Positions 1 through 5,768 of a DNA stretch of 9,253 nucleotides are shown piece after piece. The notes beneath the pieces were generated by a model. It was not told the DNA's origin, did no database searches, and saw only the letters and a list, made by a program, of their open reading frames with translations. The position numbers were made by a program, and so were the translations under genes. Position 1 is the first letter of the stretch; the number at the start of each line of letters is the position of its first letter. Origin of the DNA: CAYGVX01 sp964544285 (GTDB taxonomy: Archaea; Thermoproteota; Bathyarchaeia; Bathyarchaeales; SOJC01); contig CAZJAQ010000054.1 of assembly GCA_964544285.1 (NCBI GenBank), positions 1-9,253 of the forward strand, read 5' to 3'.

Positions 1-55
1 GGGGTGGGTGGGGGTTTATTTTGGTGTTTACATGTTTTTGTCTATTCCTTGCTTA

Positions 56-63
56 TTTATATA
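56..63 (+). promoter_or_regulatory. Possible TATA box of hypE
   Basis: TTTATATA lies in the only AT-rich stretch upstream of hypE, 71 bases before the preferred ATG at 135. With normal archaeal spacing, transcription would start near 80-85 and leave a leader of about 50 bases that includes the GAGG ribosome-binding site at 123-126. This is a motif match only. The surrounding sequence is T-rich, so a chance match is quite possible. Confidence 0.35.
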
Positions 64-134
64 CTGTGGGTTGTGTGTGGTTTTTCGATGTGTTTATGTG
101 TTGGCGGCATATTGGCTTCTGTGAGGAATTTGTT

Positions 135-1196
135 ATGCCTGAAGCTGAGCGGGTTACGATGACTCACGGTGCGGGTGGGGCTGTGATGGCTAAGCTGATT
201 GAGAGGTTTGTTTTGCCCTATTTAGGCGGTTTTGAAGGGGCAGAAGTTGGGTTGGAGGCTTTGGATGACGCTGCTGTTGTGGATGGTGTGGTGTTTAAGA
301 GTGATTCGCATGCTGTTAAGCCGATTTTCTTTCCTGGTGGTGATATTGGGCGGTTGGCTGTGGCTGGGACGGTGAATGACTTGGCTGTTTTGGGGGCTAA
401 GCCTGTGGCTTTGGGGTGTGGTTTTGTGTTGGAGGAGGGTTTGGCTTTTGGTGATTTGGAGCGGGTTTTGGCGAGCATGAAGGCTGCTTGTGTTGAGGCG
501 GGGGTTTTTGTGGTGACTGGGGATACGAAGGTGGTTGAAAAGGGTAGCTTGGGGGGGTTGGTGGTGAACATGAGTGGGATTGGGAGACGCAGTGAAGCCT
601 TAGATCACAATTTGGCTGTGGTGCGGAAGTTTAGGCGTGGCTTCGATGCTCGTTGGGTGTTGGATGCGAACCTGCGGGCTGGTGACAAGGTTATTCTGTC
701 TGGGACTGTGGCTGATCATGGGTTGGCGGTTTTGTCGGCTCAGGAGGGCTTAGCCTTCGGGAGTGGGATTGTGTCGGATGTGAAGCCTTTGAATCGTATG
801 ATTGGGCGGGTGTTGGAGGTTGGGGGTGTGGTGTCGATGAAGGACCCGACGCGGGGTGGGTTGGCGAATGCTTTGAACGAGTGGAGTCAAAGGGCGAGGG
901 TGGGGATTCTAGTGTATGAGGATAGGATTCCTGTTCGGAAGGATGTGCGGGCGGCGTGTGAGATGTTGGGAATTGACCCTTTGGAAGTTGGGAATGAAGG
1001 GAAAGTGATAATCGGGGTGGTTGCGGAGATGGCTGAAAAGGTTTTAGAGGTTTTAAGGGGCACTGAGGAGGGGAGGGATGCTGAGATTATCGGTGAGGCT
1101 ACTGGCAAGTTTGACGTGGTGGCGATGGAGACGGTGGTCGGGGGGCGGCGGATTTTGCCTATGCCCGTGGGTGACCCGGTGCCGAGAATCTGTTAG
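135..1196 (+). CDS. hypE: Hydrogenase maturation protein HypE
   Basis: HypE works in the cytoplasm with HypF to make the cyanide ligands of the [NiFe]-hydrogenase active-site iron. HypF carbamoylates the C-terminal cysteine of HypE, and HypE dehydrates it with ATP to a thiocyanate, which passes to HypC-HypD. The 353-residue product ends in PRIC, the family's carrier-cysteine tail. It shows the N-terminal MTHGAGG motif (9-15), the acidic LDDAAVV strand (43-49), the PurM/AIRS-like stretch from FPGGD (66-70) to NDLAVLGAKP (81-90), VTGDTK (127-132), KDPTRGGL (236-243) and GNEGK (286-290). The ATG at 135 is preferred because GAGG lies 8 bases upstream and family similarity begins there. The frame is open further upstream to 21, but that adds 38 hydrophobic residues unlike HypE. 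Residues 151-180, rich in Arg and Leu, look longer than in bacterial HypE. No other hyp gene or hydrogenase gene is in the window. Codons are very G+T-rich. Confidence 0.96.
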   Translation: MPEAERVTMTHGAGGAVMAKLIERFVLPYLGGFEGAEVGLEALDDAAVVDGVVFKSDSHAVKPIFFPGGDIGRLAVAGTVNDLAVLGAKPVALGCGFVLEEGLAFGDLERVLASMKAACVEAGVFVVTGDTKVVEKGSLGGLVVNMSGIGRRSEALDHNLAVVRKFRRGFDARWVLDANLRAGDKVILSGTVADHGLAVLSAQEGLAFGSGIVSDVKPLNRMIGRVLEVGGVVSMKDPTRGGLANALNEWSQRARVGILVYEDRIPVRKDVRAACEMLGIDPLEVGNEGKVIIGVVAEMAEKVLEVLRGTEEGRDAEIIGEATGKFDVVAMETVVGGRRILPMPVGDPVPRIC

Positions 1197-1220
1197 TTGA
1201 GCCTTCATTTTGGCGTAACG

Positions 1221-1230
1221 CATATTAAAT
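1221..1230 (+). promoter_or_regulatory. Possible TATA box of the cation exchanger
   Basis: CATATTAAAT is the one AT-rich block in the 64-base gap between the hypE stop and the exchanger ATG at 1261. It is centred about 35 bases before that ATG, so transcription would give a leader of only some 5-10 bases. This suggests the exchanger can be transcribed apart from hypE. It is a motif match without further support. Confidence 0.4.
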
Positions 1231-1260
1231 TCTGTTTTGATAGGTAGGGTGGTTGGTTTG

Positions 1261-2214
1261 ATGATTGAAGTAATCGCAGTGCAGTTGTTGATTCTTGCTG
1301 TTTCGTTGATTGTTTTAGCGTTGGCTGGCCATTTTGCTATAGGTTACATCGAGAGGTTTATGGAGTTCACGGGGCTGAGTGAGGCGTCAGCTGGCTTCGT
1401 GATTCTTGCTTTGGTAACTACGTTGCCAGAGGTCTCGGTGGCTGTTTTTGCGGTTCTGGAGGGGGCGCCTGAAATTTCTGTTGGGGACATCTTGGGTTCG
1501 CACGTTTTTAACATAGGCATCGTTGTGGGGGTTTTGGGGGTTTTGGGTGCTTTTAAAAAATGTTGTGTTGAGCCTATGGTGGAGTTGGTTGATTTGTTGT
1601 TTTTGGCTTCGATTGTGCCTCTTCTCCTCGTCATTTCGCGGGTGACTGTCGCTATTCCGCTTTTTGCTAACCAGATTGTTGGAGTTGCTTTGTTGGTGGT
1701 CTTTGGTTTTAGCTTGTATGAGATGGCTAAGAAGAGGAGTCCGGCGTCGGCTGACCGTGTGACGAAGACCGTTGGAAAAAGCCAGAGGAGAACGTTCCTG
1801 TTTATCGTCGTTTGCGCGTTGTTGGTTGTTTTGGCTTCTCGCTTTGTGGTTTCCTCAGCAGTGAGCGTTGCCTCTCTGCTTGGGATTCTGCCGGTGCTGA
1901 TTGGGGCGAGGGTTGTTGCGGTGGGTACGTCGTTGCCTGAGTTGGCGTTTGGTTTGGCGGCGGTCAGGCGGGGTCGTGTTCATTTGGTGTTGGGGGACGT
2001 GATTGGGGCTAATTTGGCGACGATTACTTTGGTGTTGGGGCTCGTTTTTATAGCGTCTTCGTTTATCATTGACGCTGCTGCGTTTGCGGAGATTTTGTTG
2101 TTTGTGTTGACGATGAATATTTTGTTGTGGCGGTTTTTGACGAGGGGTGGTATTTCGCAGGTGGGGGGTGTGGTGTTGATTATGGTTTATGTGTTGTTTC
2201 AGGCGGTTCTGTAG
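1261..2214 (+). CDS. Sodium/calcium (CaCA-type) cation exchanger
   Basis: This is a very hydrophobic 317-residue membrane protein of the Ca2+:cation antiporter superfamily, expected to move calcium against sodium or protons. It has the two inverted alpha repeats of the family. Alpha-1 carries TTLPE (53-57) followed by GDILGSH (75-81). Alpha-2 carries GTSLPE (222-227) followed by GDVIGAN (245-251). Glu57 and Glu227 match the paired ion-binding glutamates of NCX_Mj (Glu54 and Glu213). Both repeats have Asp after Gly; in NCX_Mj, as I recall, the alpha-1 site is Asn81, so ion preference may differ. A loop at about 156-180, rich in Lys, Arg and Ser, separates the two halves, as is usual. Roughly ten membrane helices fit the length. 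An upstream TTG at 1237 is also open in frame. I prefer the ATG at 1261, which is preceded by GGGTGG. A GNAT gene follows after 21 bases, so the two are probably cotranscribed. Confidence 0.92.
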   Translation: MIEVIAVQLLILAVSLIVLALAGHFAIGYIERFMEFTGLSEASAGFVILALVTTLPEVSVAVFAVLEGAPEISVGDILGSHVFNIGIVVGVLGVLGAFKKCCVEPMVELVDLLFLASIVPLLLVISRVTVAIPLFANQIVGVALLVVFGFSLYEMAKKRSPASADRVTKTVGKSQRRTFLFIVVCALLVVLASRFVVSSAVSVASLLGILPVLIGARVVAVGTSLPELAFGLAAVRRGRVHLVLGDVIGANLATITLVLGLVFIASSFIIDAAAFAEILLFVLTMNILLWRFLTRGGISQVGGVVLIMVYVLFQAVL

Positions 2215-2235
2215 AAGGGTGGAGAGAGTTGGGTT

Positions 2236-2766
2236 TTGAGGTTTGTTGTTGGCTGTGACTTGGAGGAATTCAAGAAGTATTACAAGAGTCTTGAGGACCT
2301 TCACAACTACTTCAAATCCATCGGGTTGGAGGATGTTAGTTTTGGGGAGCTTGGCGAAATAGAGGAGCATTTGATTAAGGATAATCCGTCTCATCTTATT
2401 GTTTGGAGGTTGGATGGGGAGGTTGTTGGGCATGCGATTTGGCACGAGTCGAGCACTGGGGAGCATAGGAGAGGCGTTCCTAGGGACAGGGAAGACAGGG
2501 AAGTGTTGGAGAGGCTTGTTGGCGGTGAGGGGGAGTTTGTGGAGCTTCACGAGGTTTGGCTCAAGAGTGAGTATAGGGGGAGGGGGTTTGGGGAGAGGTT
2601 TTTCGAGTTCTTTGAGGAGTTAGTTAGGAGTAGGGGGGATGGTGCGATTGTGTTTTATACGGATAATCCTGCAGCTATGGCTATATGCCGCAAAAGAGAA
2701 TACAAGGAAGAATACTACAAAGAAGAAGCATGGTACATCTTCTACCTTAAACCAAACATCGAATAG
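2236..2766 (+). CDS. GNAT-family N-acetyltransferase
   Basis: The 176-residue protein has a single GNAT fold and should transfer the acetyl group of acetyl-CoA to an amine or to a protein N-terminus. The acetyl-CoA pyrophosphate loop is YRGRGFGERF (113-122), after the beta strand ELHEVWL (103-109). The motif B strand and helix follow as FYTDNPAAMAICRKREY (140-156). The N-terminal 100 residues are acidic and set the substrate, which cannot be read from sequence. The start is TTG, with GGTGGAGAG 9 bases upstream, and no ATG lies near. The short gap to the exchanger suggests cotranscription. Base composition flips inside the gene: 2581-2640 has 47 of 60 bases G or T, but 2701-2760 has only 20 of 60. 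The reading frame and fold run straight through, so this is not a frameshift. Confidence 0.9.
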   Translation: MRFVVGCDLEEFKKYYKSLEDLHNYFKSIGLEDVSFGELGEIEEHLIKDNPSHLIVWRLDGEVVGHAIWHESSTGEHRRGVPRDREDREVLERLVGGEGEFVELHEVWLKSEYRGRGFGERFFEFFEELVRSRGDGAIVFYTDNPAAMAICRKREYKEEYYKEEAWYIFYLKPNIE

Positions 2767-2847
2767 TCATGGCATAGGAATCTAATGAAAAATTCTTATC
2801 TGTCTCATTGACCCTACAGGGTTCTCCTAGATTGAGGCTGAAGGCAA

Positions 2848-3771
2848 ATGGAAATCATAACTTATTGGGAGTTGGAGCAAAAGGGCTTACTGTTGCCTTT
2901 GTTGGAGCAGGCGTTTGGTTGGCCCTTCGAGCAACTGGAATTTGAGAGGTTCATCAGGGTGGACCCGAGGCTGAGAGACGGGTGTGTTGGGTTCTGTGCC
3001 GTGAAAGAGGAAAAGGTGTTAGGATATGTTGGCGTCATGGATTTGACCACGAGAACTGGTGATGGAGCCGTAGAGAAAGTGGGGGGCGTTTTTGCAGTTG
3101 CCACCCTACCTGGATATACGAGACAGGGCATCTGCACCATGCTTCTGAAGAAGGCACATGAATACTTCTTGGGAAAGAGTTATCGATTTTCGTTTCTCAC
3201 GGCGAACCAGACGACTGGAGCTCATGCCCTGTACTGCAGATTAGGCTATTCTAACGTGGACTCATTCAATTCAGCATACAAGCTGAAGGAGAAAGCGGAA
3301 AGTCGGGAGGCTTCGAAGCCGAAGGAGAACTCCATGTGGGACTTTGGGAGAATGCTTAGTCTCTATTCCAAATATGTGGAGGGCAGAACGGGTTTCGTGG
3401 TGCGAGACGAGACCTATTTGAAGGTGCTTGCCAAGCATTTTCAGATTTCGGCTAGAGAATGTATTACAACTCAGAGAGGGTATGTCATGTTCAAGAGGGA
3501 GAAAAAAGTAGCTAGAGTCAGGGAGCTTATTGCTCACGATGAAAAAGAAATGAACCGACTTATCGGGCTAATTGAGCCAAAGGGGCAGAGAATTGTGATT
3601 GGAAGAGTGCCGTTAGGAGACTCTGCTTTAGGTCAAATTTACAGATCCAGAGGTTTCACAGTTCTTGAAGATGGACACGGCGTGTTGATGGTGAAGGAAT
3701 TAACGGCTGAGGCTTCGTTTAACGAGTCCTATGGTAGTAGATTTTACATGAGTGCTCTAGACCATTTCTAG
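2848..3771 (+). CDS. GNAT-family N-acetyltransferase with long C-terminal extension
   Basis: The 307-residue protein has an N-terminal GNAT domain at about 1-147. The substrate-side strands are GFCAVKEEKVLGYVGVMD (48-65). The acetyl-CoA loop region is GGVFAVATLPGYTRQGICTM (79-98). Motif B is FLTANQTTGAHALYCRLGY (116-134). In the pyrophosphate loop the usual final Gly or Ala is Cys96. After a charged linker (about 145-165), residues 166-285 form a second part ending IYRSRGFTVLEDGHGVLMVK. It may be a degenerate second GNAT half, as in Eis-like and other two-domain acetyltransferases, but I see no second CoA loop. The substrate is unknown. The ATG is preceded by GAGG 10 bases upstream. The 81-base gap from the previous gene could hold its own promoter, but I see no clear TATA box. 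Codon use is more balanced than in the first GNAT gene. Confidence 0.88.
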   Translation: MEIITYWELEQKGLLLPLLEQAFGWPFEQLEFERFIRVDPRLRDGCVGFCAVKEEKVLGYVGVMDLTTRTGDGAVEKVGGVFAVATLPGYTRQGICTMLLKKAHEYFLGKSYRFSFLTANQTTGAHALYCRLGYSNVDSFNSAYKLKEKAESREASKPKENSMWDFGRMLSLYSKYVEGRTGFVVRDETYLKVLAKHFQISARECITTQRGYVMFKREKKVARVRELIAHDEKEMNRLIGLIEPKGQRIVIGRVPLGDSALGQIYRSRGFTVLEDGHGVLMVKELTAEASFNESYGSRFYMSALDHF

Positions 3772-3899
3772 CCTCTTTTACCAACTGGTGCAGGCGTATA
3801 TGGACTACTTTTCTCTACTAGTCTGATATTTTGCTAATTGCAAAGCTTTAATTTTGCCCTCAATATCATAGTTTTCCTCAATGTTAAGGCGGGCTTGGA
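3772..3899 (+). promoter_or_regulatory. Spacer with short inverted repeats and a weak promoter
   Basis: This AT-rich spacer has no coding sequence. It holds GACTA (3803-3807) paired with TAGTC (3819-3823), and then three alternating short elements: TTTGC (3830-3834), GCAAA (3840-3844) and TTTGC (3853-3857). The middle one could pair with either neighbour. The stems are only 5 base pairs, so a folded RNA is doubtful. CTTTAATTT (3846-3854) could act as a TATA box for the gene at 3900, giving a leader of about 25 bases. AAGGCGGG (3886-3893) may be its ribosome-binding site. Confidence 0.3.
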
Positions 3900-4325
3900 A
3901 TGAGTAAACGTATGGAAAAGTGGATAACCAGCTTGATAGACTCAATGGACAAAAACGTTGACGAAAAAACCCGAGCCAAAATACTCGAACAATGCGGACG
4001 ACGGTGCCAGACCCAGAGCCTCATCCAAAAAGCCCGCAAAGTATACCAGCAGTCAAAGAATGTGGACGAGTTCATAGACAACTTCAGCCAGGTCTACAAG
4101 CACTTGCACCGAGAGGGCGACAAAGTCTACATCACCTACCCAAGATGCTACTGCTCCTTCGTCAACAAAATCCCAAAAGGCACACTCTCATGGACGTGGT
4201 GCAACTGCTCCCGAGGATGGGCAAAACAACTCTTCGAAGCCACCCTAAACCGCCCAGTCAACGTAACCCTAGAAAAATCAATCATCCACGGAGACAACCA
4301 ATGCCGATTCAGAATCCAGCTATAA
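3900..4325 (+). CDS. Small cysteine-rich protein, V4R/DUF6144-like
   Basis: A 141-residue soluble protein of unproven function. The N-terminal half is helical and basic, with CGRRC (32-36). The second half has CYC (83-85) and CNC (101-103) and ends in a stretch (about 118-141) with the pattern of the V4R small-molecule-binding fold: Arg-Pro-Val, then Lys-Ser-Ile, then Gly-Asp, then Cys135-x-Phe before the C-terminus. From memory it most resembles proteins annotated DUF6144, related to the V4R (vinyl-4-reductase) domain. I cannot confirm this by search. Seven cysteines, six of them in CX3C or CXC pairs, suggest metal, iron-sulfur or thiol chemistry. The ATG has AAGGCGGG 6 bases upstream. It ends 18 bases before the 3' end of the convergent zinc-ribbon gene. 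Codons are A+C-rich, opposite in bias to hypE on the same strand. Confidence 0.82.
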   Translation: MSKRMEKWITSLIDSMDKNVDEKTRAKILEQCGRRCQTQSLIQKARKVYQQSKNVDEFIDNFSQVYKHLHREGDKVYITYPRCYCSFVNKIPKGTLSWTWCNCSRGWAKQLFEATLNRPVNVTLEKSIIHGDNQCRFRIQL

Positions 4326-4343
4326 ACCGCTGCCCACTACAGC

Positions 4344-4559
4344 CTACCGCCACAGGTCTGGAACCTTCGCCGCCTTAGCCAACTTCCACTTCCCAAACAT
4401 ATCCTTCGTGTAAAAATGATACAAACCACACTGCGTACACTGCAAAATCCGCCTACCCTTCTTCAAATCCAACATATACAACTCCAACTCATGCCCACAA
4501 TCAATACAATTACCCCTATGCTTCTTCCGCTCCTCCTCCCCAAAAACCCCACCAACCAA
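4344..4559 (-). CDS. Small zinc-ribbon protein
   Basis: This 71-residue protein has two CxxC knuckles, Cys18/Cys21 in NCIDCGHE and Cys41/Cys44 in LQCTQCGLY, spaced as in a zinc ribbon. A basic C-terminal tail (KLAKAAKVPDLWR, 59-71) follows. It probably binds zinc and may touch nucleic acid or another protein; no specific role can be read. A protein-coding match in the CxxC pattern supports this strand over the unstructured frame opposite it. The start is TTG at 4559. It is the only start-type codon between the in-frame stop upstream (4584-4586) and Met29. The TTG sits in a TTGG-type repeat, so the exact start is uncertain and the ribosome-binding site is poor. It converges on the V4R-like gene and is divergent from parB-ASCH. 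Confidence 0.75.
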   Translation of the reverse strand: MVGGVFGEEERKKHRGNCIDCGHELELYMLDLKKGRRILQCTQCGLYHFYTKDMFGKWKLAKAAKVPDLWR

Positions 4560-4577
4560 CCAAACACACCAACAAAC
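4547..4577. repeat. Low-complexity CCAA/ACC tract
   Basis: The + strand holds irregular CCAA and ACCA units (TTGG on the other strand) with no G at all across the tract. It covers the presumed start of the zinc-ribbon gene and encodes its MVGGV N-terminus. Such a tract could change length by slippage and so shift or remove the start, but only one copy of the sequence is available here. Confidence 0.55.
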
Positions 4578-4598
4578 TACAAATCACCCCCAACCCCA

Positions 4599-4605
4599 TA
4601 TAAAA
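4599..4605 (+). promoter_or_regulatory. TATA box upstream of parB-ASCH
   Basis: TATAAAA is a good archaeal TATA match in an A+C-rich, mostly T-poor region. Transcription would start near 4626-4630 and give a leader of about 95-100 bases. A second AT-rich block, TTAATAA at 4679-4685, could start a shorter leader instead. The ribosome-binding site GAGGAG at 4711-4716, 8 bases before the ATG, serves either one. Confidence 0.5.
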
Positions 4606-4636
4606 CATTCCATCCTTATCACAGCCTAATAGGACG

Positions 4637-4644
4637 GTCTAGAC
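4637..4644. promoter_or_regulatory. Short palindrome in parB-ASCH leader
   Basis: GTCTAGAC is a perfect 8-base palindrome 38 bases downstream of the TATAAAA box, close to the expected transcription start. It is a plausible operator for a DNA-binding helix-turn-helix protein, possibly the ParB-ASCH product itself. Eight bases is short, only one copy is present, and the proposal is an inference. Confidence 0.25.
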
Positions 4645-4724
4645 TAAGCGCAGAGCACACAAAACCCAACACACGCACTTAATAAGACCAAACACCACCT
4701 CATAGAAAAAGAGGAGCCAACAAC

Positions 4725-5768
4725 ATGGCAGAACTCAAAGAAGTCGAACTGAACAAAATCCGCCCAAACCGACTAAACCCCCGCCTAGACATAAACATCG
4801 AAAGACTAAACGAACTAGCCGACAGCATAAAACAAGTAGGCCTCCTCGAACCCATCATAATCCGCCCCACGGGCAACGAATACGAAGTCGTAGTGGGCGA
4901 ACGACGCTACCGCGCCAGCCAACAAGCAGGACTACAAAAAGTCCCAGCCATCATCCGCGAATTCACAGACGAACAAATAATCGAACTAAACCTCGTCGAA
5001 AACATACAACGCGAAGACCTCAGCGCCCTAGAAAAAGGAAACTGCTGCAAACACCTCCTAACCAAATACCCCCAAAAATACCCCACGAAAGAAACCATCG
5101 GAAAAAAAATCGGAGTCTCCCCCGACACCGTAAGCAACTGGCTCAAACTCACCGAAGCCCCCCAAGAAATCCAAAGAATGATAACCCCCACAGAAAAAGC
5201 AGGCGTACCCCGAGAAACGGGCACGCTCGACTACAGCACAGCCCTCACCATCACCCGCCAAATCGAAGAACCCGCGAGACAAGTCGAAGTCGCCAGAGAA
5301 ATCGCCACCAAACCCGTCCACGGACGAAAAGCACGACAAATCATCGCAAAAGCAGCCCAAAAACCAGAAAAACCCATCGAAGAAATCGTCAAAGAAGTCA
5401 TCGAAGAACCCAGCGAACTCACCTTCACCGCAGCCGAAAAAGAACCCATCCTAAAAGGCACAAAAACCCAAACAACCAGAACAACCGCCCCAGACCCCAG
5501 AATAAAAACCGGAAACACAATCCACGCAACAGTGCACGAACCCCACTTCACAGACCTACGCATAGTCTCAGTCGAAAGAAAACGCCTAAAATACTTCACC
5601 GAGGAAGAAGCCAAAGCAGAAGGACACCCTACACTGGAAGAATTCAAACGGATTTGGAAGAAGAAACAGGGCGAATGGAACGAAAACCAACTAGTCTACG
5701 CCATACGCTTCGAAAAACTTAGCCCTCTTCCCGTTCCACCCAAGAAAACTTCTTCTGCAATGTCTTAG
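4725..5768 (+). CDS. ParB-like domain and helix-turn-helix fused to ASCH domain
   Basis: The 347-residue protein joins three parts. Residues 1-105 are a ParB/Spo0J N-terminal domain: IRPNRLNPR (12-20), LADSIKQVGLLEPIIIRP (31-48), the CTP-binding box GERRYRA (58-64) and LVENIQREDLSALE (90-103). Residues 120-142 form a helix-turn-helix (IGKKIGVSPDTVSNWLKL). A helical linker runs over 168-230. Residues 231-331 are an ASCH domain: ILKGTKTQTTR (242-252), KTGNTIHA (261-268), and EAKAEGHPTLEEFK (295-308). Aligned by eye with E. coli YqfB (Lys21, Thr24, Glu74), Lys247, Thr250 and probably Glu299 are kept. ParB domains clamp DNA using CTP. ASCH domains bind RNA or modified nucleosides, and YqfB hydrolyses N4-acetylcytidine. 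The role of this fusion is unknown. The ATG has GAGGAG 8 bases upstream. No ParA gene and no parS-like repeat is visible. The last 50 bases overlap topoisomerase IB in opposite sense, and the proline-rich tail after residue 331 lies there. Codons are extremely A+C-rich until about 5640. Confidence 0.9.
   Translation: MAELKEVELNKIRPNRLNPRLDINIERLNELADSIKQVGLLEPIIIRPTGNEYEVVVGERRYRASQQAGLQKVPAIIREFTDEQIIELNLVENIQREDLSALEKGNCCKHLLTKYPQKYPTKETIGKKIGVSPDTVSNWLKLTEAPQEIQRMITPTEKAGVPRETGTLDYSTALTITRQIEEPARQVEVAREIATKPVHGRKARQIIAKAAQKPEKPIEEIVKEVIEEPSELTFTAAEKEPILKGTKTQTTRTTAPDPRIKTGNTIHATVHEPHFTDLRIVSVERKRLKYFTEEEAKAEGHPTLEEFKRIWKKKQGEWNENQLVYAIRFEKLSPLPVPPKKTSSAMS
5719..5768. other. Convergent 3' overlap of parB-ASCH and topoisomerase IB
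   Basis: The + strand TAG at 5766-5768 lies 50 bases inside the - strand topoisomerase gene, whose TAA is at 5719-5721. The recognisable ASCH domain ends at about residue 331 (near 5717). The ParB-ASCH tail (332-347, rich in Pro, Ser and Lys) is therefore just the antisense reading of the last topoisomerase codons. It looks like read-through into the neighbour after loss of an earlier stop. No terminator is possible between the two genes, so their transcripts must overlap. Confidence 0.85.

Noticed and set aside
1..15. G-quadruplex at the left edge
   Set aside because: Only three G runs of three or more are inside the window; the rest, if any, is cut off.
21..134. N-terminal extension of hypE from an upstream start
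   Set aside because: The 38 extra residues are Phe/Cys/Leu-rich and unlike HypE; the ATG at 135 has a GAGG site and begins the family similarity.
1855..2550. Long - strand open frame across the exchanger and first GNAT gene
   Set aside because: Asn/Gln/Pro/Arg-rich product of the G+T-rich opposite strand, crossing two real genes.
2576..2593. G-quadruplex within the first GNAT gene
   Set aside because: Three long G runs but no fourth; they are explained by Gly/Arg codons of the CoA loop.
2811..2822. Hairpin ACCCTACAGGGT before the second GNAT gene
   Set aside because: Five-base stem with a two-base loop cannot form a stable hairpin and has no T-run after it.
4416..4682. A + strand open frame over the zinc-ribbon gene
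   Set aside because: It encodes Pro/Thr/Asn-rich low-complexity sequence produced by the A+C-rich strand; the CxxC pairs are on the - strand.
4907..5647. Long - strand open frames opposite parB-ASCH
   Set aside because: They are antisense shadows of a gene with clear ParB and ASCH motifs and show no domain of their own.
4725..5768. Complete ParABS plasmid partition locus
   Set aside because: No ParA ATPase, replication initiator, integrase or repeated centromere-like sites are in the window.
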